Below, piece after piece: positions 1 to 8,604 of a stretch of 64,000 nt of DNA. Each line of letters begins with the position of its first letter. Within the stretch, counting starts at the first letter, position 1. The stretch spans positions 83,231-147,230 of the forward strand of contig DATNPX010000008.1 of NCBI GenBank assembly GCA_036702975.1. The letters run 5' to 3'. This stretch comes from DATNPX01 sp036702975 (lineage in GTDB: Bacteria; Cyanobacteriota; Vampirovibrionia; Obscuribacterales; Obscuribacteraceae). The notes below the pieces were generated by a model. It saw only the letters and a list, made by a program, of their open reading frames with translations, searched no databases and was not told where the DNA came from. The position numbers were made by a program, and so were the translations under genes.

Positions 1-2
1 GC

Positions 3-485
3 TCGTCTCTCGGCAAATATTCAGTCTACGAGAATATGAAGGTTTTACCCCGAGCTTTTTTTGTTGGTCGGACATCTGTTGTACCCGGCCTTGCCGAGTT
101 GGAAAAAATCATGCGCAGCTCGCAATTTAGTCCTCGTAAGACCGTGCTTTTCATGGCCAATGATCTCAACGCGAAAACTGGCGAGGACCTTCGCAATGTC
201 GATGATCGGAATATGTCGGGCGATCGAGTTACTTGGAAGAGATACGACCAGAATAATCTTCGCTTGTCAGTGCATGCTGAAGCCAATCGGATGCTCATTT
301 TAGACGACATCTATTTCCCTGGCTGGTGCGCCGAGATTGATGGGCAATCCGTTCCTATATATAGGGCGGACTTTTTGTTTCGCTCGATTTATGTGAGCAA
401 AGGGGACCACGAAATCAGCTTCACGTTTCGCCCCTACTCAGTCGATGCTCTGCGAGAGTCTTTCCGCCTGGCTCATTCGCACTGA
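3..485 (+). CDS. C-terminal part of a YfhO-like membrane protein (5' end outside window)
   Basis: The reading frame is open from the first bases of the window to the TGA at 483-485, so only about 160 C-terminal residues are visible. The fragment begins with SVYENMKVLPRAFFV, followed by a stretch ending in IYFPGWCAEIDGQSVPIYRADFLF. In YfhO-family proteins (large GT-C-like polytopic membrane proteins linked to glycosylation of lipoteichoic acid and other surface polymers) the extracytoplasmic C-terminal domain has the same pattern: a 'YEN..A.PRAF' entry and an 'E..YPGW.A.VDG...I..A...FRAV.V..G.H.V.F.Y.P' exit. The membrane segments would lie upstream. An internal ATG at 36 is not the real start. 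Family placement rests on motif memory only. Confidence 0.75.
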   Translation, partial: SSLGKYSVYENMKVLPRAFFVGRTSVVPGLAELEKIMRSSQFSPRKTVLFMANDLNAKTGEDLRNVDDRNMSGDRVTWKRYDQNNLRLSVHAEANRMLILDDIYFPGWCAEIDGQSVPIYRADFLFRSIYVSKGDHEISFTFRPYSVDALRESFRLAHSH

Positions 486-568
486 GTTCACCTCTCTCGA
501 GCTGCTGGGCGTCTCGGTAAGTGACGAAATTAGTTTGCAGTGGGGGGATTCCCTTAGGCTCTTAAACA

Positions 569-2671
569 CTAATATGGAATGGCGACCAACAATCGTGTGT
601 TCATTGCGTCGGTAACACCCCTGTCGGCGCGCAGTGCCCCTGGTTTATCGTAGATCGAAAATCCTAAGCGCAAACCGTGGTTGTATTCTTCCGGACTGAC
701 CAATATATGGTCCTCCCAGATCATGCCTGATTTGACGGCACGATTAAAAGTGTCTTGAGGGTAAACCTTTGTAGTTAACGTTTTGCCGTATGGATCGATT
801 ACTTGTACGGCGTTAAGGTACTTGAGTTTTTGGTCGCCGAGGCTTTGCCAAGCTTCCGTTATGTGAAGACCGTCAGCGCGTCGCGAGACCTTGAGTCCTC
901 GCAATTTGAATTTGTTGCCAAAAGTGATGTCTTTGGCTGTTGGTACGCTGTGCGCTTCAATCGCCTGCACTGCCCAGGGGGCGGTGAACCTGAATTGAGT
1001 GTTCACCCAACAAACGACGAGTAAAAGCAGCAAGACTTCAGCAACTGTGACCGCGGTGATTCTTTTAGAGTAGTCATTGCCGGTTGCTGATAGACTACCT
1101 TTGCTTGTTTTATAGCTCGAAGAACCGATCGGCGCATATGTGTATGCGTTTGCCTTGCAAGGAACAGGCGGTGCGAAGATGACGTCGTCGAACCATAATC
1201 CCTGCGAAATGCCTACTGCTCCAGCAAATGCTTTGCGTGCCGGGTGCGGCGGCGCAAAGAAGAGGTCCTCGAAAACGTTTGCTTGAAAAGCTGGAATTCT
1301 CCTTTGCCCTCTGCCGGTTGCCGATGGCATGGGCGCAGAAAATATAATTTCATCCAGTTGCAAGCTTGGCGCAGGCAGTGCAGCCATGGCTTTTTCTAAT
1401 TCTTTGTATGCCCGTAGAATCCACTTTCTGCACGGTGTTTCGACAAGATTGAAATTCAGGTCTGAGGCGATTAGACAAAGCAGAACTGCCACCGTTGGCA
1501 ATACAAAATCTGGCAAGCTTCCAAAGGACATCTGGTATTTGGATACTGCATAAAGAACCGCCAAATGATACATGTATAGCGAGAAGCTGATCTCACCTAG
1601 ATGAACGAGAGTCTTTTTCTTCAAGAATTCAGCGATGCGACCTTTTTCAGTTGCTACGACAAGAATCAAGAGGGCATATGCTGGTGCACCACCCATGTCG
1701 ATTGCCCAGTCGCGGAGTACAGCTGCGCCCGGCGCGTATGCTGAAGGCCAAATATTGCTCAAATTGATAGCTATAGCTATGGCGACCAGAGCGATTATCT
1801 CGAGCGTGGTCGCCAGTGGTTTACTCAATGTCGAATGCAACTGGGACTTTTTGTATATCCAGCACATTGAGATTCCGAGTGTGAATTCCAATAAGCGGCA
1901 AAGTGGGTTTTCGCCTAGAAATAGGCTTGGTGGCATCGCCCCTTTGCCGTAACCTGCAATTACTGGAATCATGCATAGTCCGATGCAGGCTGCTGAAAGG
2001 AGCGCTGCTCCTATCCAACGAGCTTTGAAGGGCTTGTTGAAATCTTGGATGAGAAATGGAAAACACAAGTAAAAGAATAATTCGATCGAGATCGTCCAGC
2101 TGACGGAATTGAAAGCTTCTCCAAGGGCAGGCTTGAAGGCCCAGACATGTACCATACACAGGTTCGCTACCGCAACCGGTATCACATTGGCAATGTGCAG
2201 TGTGCTTGGTATTAGCAAGATTGTCAGGATAAATGCGGCAAAGTGAGTAGGCCAGACCCTGGCGAATCTGGCTACTATGAAACGATTCGATTGTTGACTC
2301 GTCTTAATTTCAGGATAAACATAAGCCAGGATGAAACCGGAGAGAACGAAGAAGAAGCTCACCCCTTGCCAGAGCGCAACACCATCTAGAGCAGTGTGAT
2401 TGTAGAAATTGAAAAGTTGAGAGAGGTGCAACAAGAGAATCATCGACGCAGCAAAAAATCTGAGCGACGTAAGCGCGTCGAGCCGTGGTTCCTGATGTGA
2501 ATGGTCTGCTGAGTCTGTCGAGTCTGTCGAGTGGTGGTTCCAGTGGTCTGTCGAAGAGGCGGTATAGTTAGATGGACGCTTGCTGGATGATGGATGAGTG
2601 ACGCGGCCGCCCTGCAAAGAACTTGTTTGAGGAACTTTGGCTGACTGAGGTCGTAGTTGTGTGGCGGGCAT
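569..2671 (-). CDS. Acyltransferase-3 family membrane protein with repeat-bearing linker and C-terminal extracytoplasmic domain
   Basis: This 700-aa protein belongs to the acyltransferase-3 (AT3/OafA-like) family, integral-membrane enzymes that O-acylate surface glycans. The AT3 domain spans about residues 65-420: it opens with LDALTSLRFFAASMILLLH, has the GVSFFFVLSGFIL block, an ARFARVWPTHF arginine motif, and WTISIELFFYLCFP. After it comes a linker of about 110 residues holding three copies of an acidic/aromatic/proline motif (near residues 437, 465 and 491). A membrane segment follows at about 533-555, then a soluble domain to the end. The C-terminal part (EAHSVP...FGNKFKLRGLK) is clearly homologous to that of the upstream neighbour. 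It is the last gene of a four-gene minus-strand operon, 25 nt after the previous stop. ATG start with AAGGAT upstream. Confidence 0.85.
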   Translation of the reverse strand: MPATQLRPQSAKVPQTSSLQGGRVTHPSSSKRPSNYTASSTDHWNHHSTDSTDSADHSHQEPRLDALTSLRFFAASMILLLHLSQLFNFYNHTALDGVALWQGVSFFFVLSGFILAYVYPEIKTSQQSNRFIVARFARVWPTHFAAFILTILLIPSTLHIANVIPVAVANLCMVHVWAFKPALGEAFNSVSWTISIELFFYLCFPFLIQDFNKPFKARWIGAALLSAACIGLCMIPVIAGYGKGAMPPSLFLGENPLCRLLEFTLGISMCWIYKKSQLHSTLSKPLATTLEIIALVAIAIAINLSNIWPSAYAPGAAVLRDWAIDMGGAPAYALLILVVATEKGRIAEFLKKKTLVHLGEISFSLYMYHLAVLYAVSKYQMSFGSLPDFVLPTVAVLLCLIASDLNFNLVETPCRKWILRAYKELEKAMAALPAPSLQLDEIIFSAPMPSATGRGQRRIPAFQANVFEDLFFAPPHPARKAFAGAVGISQGLWFDDVIFAPPVPCKANAYTYAPIGSSSYKTSKGSLSATGNDYSKRITAVTVAEVLLLLLVVCWVNTQFRFTAPWAVQAIEAHSVPTAKDITFGNKFKLRGLKVSRRADGLHITEAWQSLGDQKLKYLNAVQVIDPYGKTLTTKVYPQDTFNRAVKSGMIWEDHILVSPEEYNHGLRLGFSIYDKPGALRADRGVTDAMNTRLLVAIPY

Positions 2672-2696
2672 TTTCTATCCTTTGTTATTCAAGGTG

Positions 2697-4436
2697 CTAT
2701 TCAAGCGAGATTAGGACTCGTCGTCCGTCGCAATCGGTTTTTGTGGCGCCGATGGTGCCAAGGGCTGACAGTGCTGGTGGTTTGTAGAGGGCAATTCCGA
2801 TTTTGGCAACTCCGGTCATTTGGTTGGCGTTCAGGAAGATTTTGTCTTCCCAGATTTGCCCTTTGCTTACGCTTCTGGCGAATGGATCTTGAAGGTAATC
2901 ATGCGCTGAGGAGTTGCGTTCGAATGAGTCGATCAAATGCAAGCCGTTGATGTAATCGAGATTTTGGGTCTGTTCGCTTTCCCATACGGCGTTTATTTGC
3001 AATCCGCCTTGTTGTTTGGTCAGCTTCAATCCACGCAACTTGAATCGCCCGCCAAAATCGATTCCGCGCAGATTCGGCACACTGTGCGCTTCTGTACGTG
3101 ATGCTGTCGATGCAGAAACGAATCTAAATTGGGTGTGAATCCAATAGCTCAGAAGACATAGTGCAGTAACTTCTGTCAGTATAAGTAACAGCCTGCGCTC
3201 TCTTGTCTGAAATTTTGGTCGGATCTTGTCCTCTGAACTTTTTGCGGCTACCAAAGACATGATCTTCTTGCGACAAGGCGATTCAATTAGTATGAAGTTG
3301 AGGTGCGAGACGAGAAGGCAGAGTGCAAATGCAGCGACCGGCAGGAGCCAATCGGGTTGATTGGCAAAGCACGGCTGATATTGGACCAGATACATGAGTA
3401 TCGCCCAGTGGAACATATAGAGCGAAAAGCTGACTTCACCGAGACCGACAAAGAATTTCTTTGACAGGAGTTTTGAGATGAACCCCTGTCCACAAGCCAT
3501 AGTTAGGATAAGTGCGCCATATGCTGGTGCTCCGCCGATATCTAGTATGCACGAGCGAAGAGTGTAGAAAAATGCGTTGGTCTGTTGTGCCGGCCAAATT
3601 GTTGGTAACGCAATTGCTATGCAGGCACCACCGATGGTAACCAGTTCTAAGGCTGTTGCTGACCACGCCGATAATGAAAGCTTCAAGTGGTGTGTAGCGA
3701 AAATGCGGCATAGGGCGATTCCCAGTATGAATTCGGCCAGTCTTGCTAGTGGATTGCATCCTACATAGATAGACTCTTCGAAAACGAGTCCATTCGTGCT
3801 TGTTAGAGATGGGAGAAGGCAAAGAAGCACGAATGAAAGCGATAGCGTAGCCAGTGTAGCTAGGCGAGTTTTGAAAGGCTGATTAAAGTCCTTGATCAAG
3901 AATGGGAAGCAAACGTAGAAGAACAGTTCGACCGAGATTGTCCAACTGACCTTGTTGAACGAGCCGGCAAGCAGAGGATCTAATGTCCACAATTGAAGCA
4001 TGCACAAGTTAGCTAGCGCGGCACCAGCTGCGTTTGGAATTTGCAAACAGCTTGGTATTAGCAACACAGTCAAGAGAAATGCTGCAAAGTGCGTCGGCCA
4101 AATTCTTGCAAAGCGAGCCAGGAGAAATTTTCCGGCATCTTGAAGGGTATCGAGCCGAGGATAGACGTAAGCAAGAATGAATCCAGAGAGGACGAAAAAG
4201 AAGCTGACCCCCTGCCAGAGAGCCGTTCCATCAGTAAAGTTGGGACGATTAGGTGGTGACAGCGCGGTGGCATGACCAACGAAGATCATGAGAGCTGCAA
4301 AGAACCTCAATGACGTAAGCGGATCTAGCTTGGGTGCAGTGAGCACTGCATTTGGTGTTGTCGTGGGGACGGGGCTGTGTTGCTCGCCGCCAGGTGGTGG
4401 CGTTGTCTGCGAGCGTTTGGCGAAGGTGGCTGTCAT
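2697..4436 (-). CDS. Acyltransferase-3 family membrane protein with C-terminal extracytoplasmic domain
   Basis: A 579-aa AT3 protein and close paralogue of the next gene in the operon. The AT3 domain covers about residues 36-400, with LDPLTSLRFFAALMIFVGH, GVSFFFVLSGFIL, ARFARIWPTHF and WTISVELFFYVCFP. A further transmembrane segment near 412-435 precedes a soluble domain of about 140 residues that shares EAHSVP, an FGGRFKLRGLK block and a final PFARSVSKGQIWEDKI region with the paralogue. It lacks the paralogue's repeat-bearing linker. Its ATG overlaps the TGA of the upstream gene by 4 nt (ATGA), implying translational coupling. The likely role is transfer of an acyl group to a periplasmic glycan; donor and acceptor cannot be read from the sequence. 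Confidence 0.87.
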   Translation of the reverse strand: MTATFAKRSQTTPPPGGEQHSPVPTTTPNAVLTAPKLDPLTSLRFFAALMIFVGHATALSPPNRPNFTDGTALWQGVSFFFVLSGFILAYVYPRLDTLQDAGKFLLARFARIWPTHFAAFLLTVLLIPSCLQIPNAAGAALANLCMLQLWTLDPLLAGSFNKVSWTISVELFFYVCFPFLIKDFNQPFKTRLATLATLSLSFVLLCLLPSLTSTNGLVFEESIYVGCNPLARLAEFILGIALCRIFATHHLKLSLSAWSATALELVTIGGACIAIALPTIWPAQQTNAFFYTLRSCILDIGGAPAYGALILTMACGQGFISKLLSKKFFVGLGEVSFSLYMFHWAILMYLVQYQPCFANQPDWLLPVAAFALCLLVSHLNFILIESPCRKKIMSLVAAKSSEDKIRPKFQTRERRLLLILTEVTALCLLSYWIHTQFRFVSASTASRTEAHSVPNLRGIDFGGRFKLRGLKLTKQQGGLQINAVWESEQTQNLDYINGLHLIDSFERNSSAHDYLQDPFARSVSKGQIWEDKIFLNANQMTGVAKIGIALYKPPALSALGTIGATKTDCDGRRVLISLE

Positions 4437-5653
4437 GCGCTAGCTCCTTTGCCATCGATCCAGTTTGTGAAGATTCGCCTTAAGAACTTGCGAGCAGGCT
4501 TTTCGAGGAACATGAAGCTTAAGGTCGAGAGCGCAAGAAGCGCTGCCCAGTAGATGCCATAACGCAAAATACGGGCTGTTGTGGCGAACAAGGCGTGGTT
4601 GTTGTTGAACCAAGCGAACAACGGAAAGTGAATTAGGTATACTGAGTAACTTACTTCGCCTAGAAACACCAGAGGCGCTGCTCGAAGAAGTCGTGCGATG
4701 AGTCCGCGTTCCAGGCTTACCGCTGCGATAAGCAAGACATATCCGAAGGTGTTTCCGCAGTATTTGAGATAGAGCGAAAGCGTTGGGAAGGCATTCGTCA
4801 AGCCACATCTGAACATCAGGGGTTCGATATTCATGATGACACCGGCTATCACTGCAATCGCTGCTATCTCGACGAAAGTTGTCACCACTCTATCCGGATC
4901 TCTGGGTTTGATGCGGCTTACCAGCAAACACGTAAGCATTCCGAGATAAAATTCGAAAATGCGACTGAGCGGATTTATATAGAGCAGTCCGTGCGTCGAT
5001 ACTTGCTCGGCTTCTCCTAGTGTTGGCAGATGCAATATATGCGACGCTACGATGAGGGAAATTGGTAGAAGCGCTAAAAGACAGAGTTTGGTTAGCCAAT
5101 CCTTTCTGATGTTCAAAACGAGAACGGGAAAAGCTAGATAGAAAAAAAACTCCGTCGAGATACTCCAAGAAGGACTGTTCACTGAAAAGTAGAAGAATCT
5201 CTCCGGAATCCAACCGTGTACCATGCATAGTTGGGTTACTGCGGTCTGTATCATGCCGACGGGATCTTTTGCGATCATCGAGGCCGGCAAGATTTCATAA
5301 GTAAGGATGGCGGTGACAATATAAACTGGATAGACGCGGGCTATACGCGCTGCTAGGAAGTGAAGCGTAGATTTGAAACCGGAGAGATCCTGATAGACAT
5401 GGGTCAAGATGAAACCGGAGAGTATAAAAAAGAACGAGACGCCCTGTGCTAAAGGCAGGTTTTTAATTACTTCGCGCGGATCGAGATAAAAGTATCCAGC
5501 AGTGTGTGATACCACAATCATTGCCGCTGCAATGAAACGCAGGGATGTGAGTGCGTCTAGTCTTGCTTCTGGCGTCTGCTGTTTTTTCTTGGGCGAGCTG
5601 ACGCGCTGCCGGCCGGCTTCGTCTAATAACGATGGTGGTATGGAAGTGAGCAT
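4433..5653 (-). CDS. Acyltransferase-3 family membrane protein
   Basis: A 406-aa single-domain AT3 protein. It has LDALTSLRFIAAAMIVVSH, GVSFFFILSGFIL, ARIARVYPVY and WSISTEFFFYLAFP, and ends in a basic cytoplasmic tail without the extra soluble domain of the two downstream paralogues. I chose the ATG at 5653 rather than the further-upstream in-frame codon at 5734: it lies 4 nt after the stop of the preceding gene and has AAGGAAG about 9 nt upstream, while the longer version would overlap that gene by 77 nt. Second gene of the operon. Probable function: O-acylation of an envelope polysaccharide or lipid. Confidence 0.86.
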   Translation of the reverse strand: MLTSIPPSLLDEAGRQRVSSPKKKQQTPEARLDALTSLRFIAAAMIVVSHTAGYFYLDPREVIKNLPLAQGVSFFFILSGFILTHVYQDLSGFKSTLHFLAARIARVYPVYIVTAILTYEILPASMIAKDPVGMIQTAVTQLCMVHGWIPERFFYFSVNSPSWSISTEFFFYLAFPVLVLNIRKDWLTKLCLLALLPISLIVASHILHLPTLGEAEQVSTHGLLYINPLSRIFEFYLGMLTCLLVSRIKPRDPDRVVTTFVEIAAIAVIAGVIMNIEPLMFRCGLTNAFPTLSLYLKYCGNTFGYVLLIAAVSLERGLIARLLRAAPLVFLGEVSYSVYLIHFPLFAWFNNNHALFATTARILRYGIYWAALLALSTLSFMFLEKPARKFLRRIFTNWIDGKGASA

Positions 5654-5657
5654 GACG

Positions 5658-8297
5658 CTAAGCTTCCTTTCGCCTGGTAGCTTGAGCCGCGGCAACGAGC
5701 ATTGGCTCGTGTTGTGCTTTTGGCTCATTGCCACTTTTCCCGGTGCGCGTATCGGCCATCACGGCAAATCGATCTTTGATCTTGAGGAATGGTTGCTCGA
5801 TGAAATAGTAGGAGATCGCGGCGAAAGCTATTGCCAATCCGTATTCAAGCAGTTCCACATCGAAGCGCGCGGACTTGCCCGGAACGAAGGCGTTATTCAT
5901 TACCCAGAGGAAAGCAATCATGTGCCACAGGTAAAGACTGTAGGAGACCTTTCCGAGCCAAACTAGTGGTGGCAAACTGAAGAACTTTGCCACGATTGAT
6001 TGCGGTCGCAAGCACAGGCTCATGACGAGCGCTGCAAAAGAGAACGTGAAGATCGGCAACCGCACATCCCAATAGAGGATCTTGTCCGCCAGAGTCTTGG
6101 CACCGATCGGATGTCCCATTCCGCGTAAGTAGTAGATTACGAAGGCTGTGAGTGCGATAGGTATTAGAAAGTTGCTGCAGTATTTCTGTAACCAAGCGCG
6201 GGACTTCTCGTTGTGTAAAGCGAGCGCGGCAAGACAACCGATCACCAGAGCGTCAATTTTGCAATCGAACGCCGCACTGATCCGCATCCAGAATACCCCT
6301 TGCTGAATCAGATAAATTCGCCAGAGGAAGCAAGCCACTATTGCCGTTATCCCGATCCAGGCGAGATTTTTGCGCGCATACTTCATTATCGTTGGCCAAA
6401 TTAGGTAAAACTTCTCTTCTACCGATAGAGACCACGCGATCTCCATACCACTGCGTAGAACATAGCCCCACCCGAGTGCGAGATCGTAATCAACCATGTA
6501 GATTGCCGCAACGCCCGCCGCTGGTAGCATGTGGTTGCACTGCACCGGATTGACTAGGCAAGTTACGACTATAAACAATGCATACGCCGGCATGAGTCGA
6601 AGCGCTCTGCGTGCGTAGAAATTTTTCAGGCTGATTGTTGCGGTTTTCGATTGTTCTTTAAGAAGAATGCCGGTAATTAGAAATCCGCTGATTACGAAGA
6701 AAGCATCCACTCCTGCCCATCCGCCGTGTTTGCTGAAGATTTCGCCGAAGTATCCGCCGCTATGAAATGCGAGCACCCAGAAGATGGCGAGAGCTCTCAG
6801 TCCGTCAAGAAATGGGATATGTGCGAATAGTTTTTGCTGTTTCTGTGGCGCGTTTTGTGGCGTGTCTTGCGATTCGAGCCCGGTTTCGCGATACAAATCG
6901 CCTGTTGTGAGGACGTTCGGTTTACGCTTACCAGCAAGCATTTTTCGCAGTGGCTTCTCAACGAACGTATAGGTCAGATGTGACGCCCCAATCAATGTCA
7001 GGCAATAACCGGCGAAAACGTGTGACGAATTCATTCCTGCAAAATAGGCTTTGTTCTGTACATACAGAACGATCATCATCATGTGCAGCAGGTAAGTTGA
7101 ATAGCTTATCTCTCCTAACCAGACAGAGAATTTGTTGGAGAACGCGCGTGATATGAGTCCTTTTTGCAATGCGCAAACAAAAATCAATCCGGCAAATGCA
7201 AAACAGTTGCCGTTGTACAGGAGCCAACATCTGGCTATGCGTCCGATGTCTGTTGCACGCAGTGGTTCGAGCCAATGGAAAATGTTTGCGACGTAGAAAC
7301 CGATGATGGCTATGAAGCCGACTTCGAGTGTCGTTAGTAGTGCCGTGTTGAATTTTTTTTGTCTTACTCGCTGCCATAGTGTGGCGCAGGTCATGCCGAG
7401 CACGAACTCAAACACGCGCACAAGTGGATTGATATACATCAGTCCATGACCAGTAAGGCCGGCTGGATTTCCTACATCTGGTAAGTGCAAACGTCCGCCT
7501 AACCATATGAATCCCAGCACCACACAGGCTGCGAGCAACAATTTGGTCCACCAAGTTTTTTCTTGCTTCCAAATGAGCAATGGGAAGAGCAGATAAAAAG
7601 CGAACTCGGTGGAGATGCTCCAGGAAGGCGGGTTGATCGTGAAAAAGAATTGATCTTGCAGAATCCATCCGTGAATCATCGCCACGTGGGCGGCAATGTT
7701 GTAAGAGATCGGTACGCCCCAAGTTGTAAGAGGTTTGAGGGCGAAGACAAACAGACAGAGAAAGAGCGTAAATACATGCGCAGGCCAGATTCGCGCAAAA
7801 CGAGCTCGCCAGAATTGCCAAACTTCTCTGACGCCGCTGAGCTTTGGATAGTTGTAAGTGAGAATGAAGCCTGATAGGACGAAGAAGAATGAGACGCCTT
7901 GTGCGAGCGGCAAGTCGATCAGCCATTTTTTGTCCAGGCAATGGAAAACGCCCGCTGCGTGCGAAACAACCACCATTCCGGCTGCCAAAAAGCGCAAAGC
8001 CGTCAAAGCGTCGAGCCTGGCTTTCTCTGGCGCGGCAGAAGATGTTGTCACGTCAGTTTTGGCTGGTAGGATTCCCGCGTTAATGATTCGAGCCGTCCTC
8101 AGTTGACATCTTGGAATTATGGCATCGCAGGAATTTGGAAGCCTTGTAGCGAATTTATCCGTGCGCGGCGACTTATCGGAAAGTGCTTCGCGAGCGGTGA
8201 ATAGCGCGGGATTTGGTGGTTGCAATGTGTTGCTCGAGAGTGAACAGTCCTTATTGTTAGGGTCTTTTAAAGAGGCTCGCTTGTTGATGGATGTCAA
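5658..8297 (-). CDS. Double acyltransferase-3 fusion protein
   Basis: An 879-aa protein with two complete AT3 domains in tandem. The first (about residues 94-455) resembles the downstream operon members: LDALTALRFLAAGMVVVSH, GVSFFFVLSGFIL, ARFARIWPAH and WSISTEFAFYLLFP. The second (about 492-840) is of the more classical OafA kind: FLDGLRALAIFWVLAFH, GVDAFFVISGFLITG, YARRALRLMPAY and WSLSVEEKFYLIWP. A charged, probably cytoplasmic linker of about 35 residues separates them. The protein would have around 20 membrane helices. First gene of the four-gene operon. The start is uncertain: the frame begins at a TTG at 8297, and no ATG occurs before residue 108, so a TTG/GTG start somewhere in the first 90 codons is required. 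The first ~90 residues are polar and low-complexity. Confidence 0.85.
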   Translation of the reverse strand: MTSINKRASLKDPNNKDCSLSSNTLQPPNPALFTAREALSDKSPRTDKFATRLPNSCDAIIPRCQLRTARIINAGILPAKTDVTTSSAAPEKARLDALTALRFLAAGMVVVSHAAGVFHCLDKKWLIDLPLAQGVSFFFVLSGFILTYNYPKLSGVREVWQFWRARFARIWPAHVFTLFLCLFVFALKPLTTWGVPISYNIAAHVAMIHGWILQDQFFFTINPPSWSISTEFAFYLLFPLLIWKQEKTWWTKLLLAACVVLGFIWLGGRLHLPDVGNPAGLTGHGLMYINPLVRVFEFVLGMTCATLWQRVRQKKFNTALLTTLEVGFIAIIGFYVANIFHWLEPLRATDIGRIARCWLLYNGNCFAFAGLIFVCALQKGLISRAFSNKFSVWLGEISYSTYLLHMMMIVLYVQNKAYFAGMNSSHVFAGYCLTLIGASHLTYTFVEKPLRKMLAGKRKPNVLTTGDLYRETGLESQDTPQNAPQKQQKLFAHIPFLDGLRALAIFWVLAFHSGGYFGEIFSKHGGWAGVDAFFVISGFLITGILLKEQSKTATISLKNFYARRALRLMPAYALFIVVTCLVNPVQCNHMLPAAGVAAIYMVDYDLALGWGYVLRSGMEIAWSLSVEEKFYLIWPTIMKYARKNLAWIGITAIVACFLWRIYLIQQGVFWMRISAAFDCKIDALVIGCLAALALHNEKSRAWLQKYCSNFLIPIALTAFVIYYLRGMGHPIGAKTLADKILYWDVRLPIFTFSFAALVMSLCLRPQSIVAKFFSLPPLVWLGKVSYSLYLWHMIAFLWVMNNAFVPGKSARFDVELLEYGLAIAFAAISYYFIEQPFLKIKDRFAVMADTRTGKSGNEPKAQHEPMLVAAAQATRRKEA

Positions 8298-8604
8298 GGG
8301 TGGGCGCGCGAGAACTTTGAGAATCAGCTTCGCTCAAAAAAAGTAAACCGATATCGGTTTACTTTTCGGGCCGGACCCAAAATCCTGGTAAGAGATTGTC
8401 AAGTGATGAGGCGAGCTGAAGTATCTACGCATTTCACGGGCGACGTTCGCTCCCGATCATTAAATGACCGGGATAGCAAGAGGAAGGTTGACTACCTTAG
8501 AATCATTCAGCCCGAGAAACATGCCGAACTAGGCTTGGCTATGTGCTTGCGGCTGTCGGCGACTGAAAGTTGCTTTGTCTTTTAAGGGGAATTCTCCTAG
8601 TTCA
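8298..8604. promoter_or_regulatory. Divergent intergenic region with perfect palindrome
   Basis: About 300 bases between the divergently transcribed AT3 operon and the GT-C gene. The only clear structure is the palindrome at 8339-8366, listed separately. No convincing -35/-10 pair was identified for either direction. Short open frames here have no ribosome-binding site and no recognisable product. Confidence 0.5.
8339..8366. repeat. Perfect 28-bp palindrome, GTAAACCGATATCGGTTTAC family
   Basis: The core GTAAACCGATATCGGTTTAC at 8343-8362 is flanked by AAAA on the left and TTTT on the right, making a 28-bp perfect dyad. It lies in a divergent promoter region. Other family members are at 14067, 26251, 43601, 50680, 56304-56396 and 63574. 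It could be an operator, a REP-like palindromic element or a bidirectional hairpin; a divergent position makes a simple terminator role unlikely. Confidence 0.9.

Noticed and set aside
8292..8297. TTGACA on the minus strand as -35 box of the AT3 operon
   Set aside because: It coincides with the proposed TTG start and no good -10 follows at 16-18 nt; it does however add doubt to that start.
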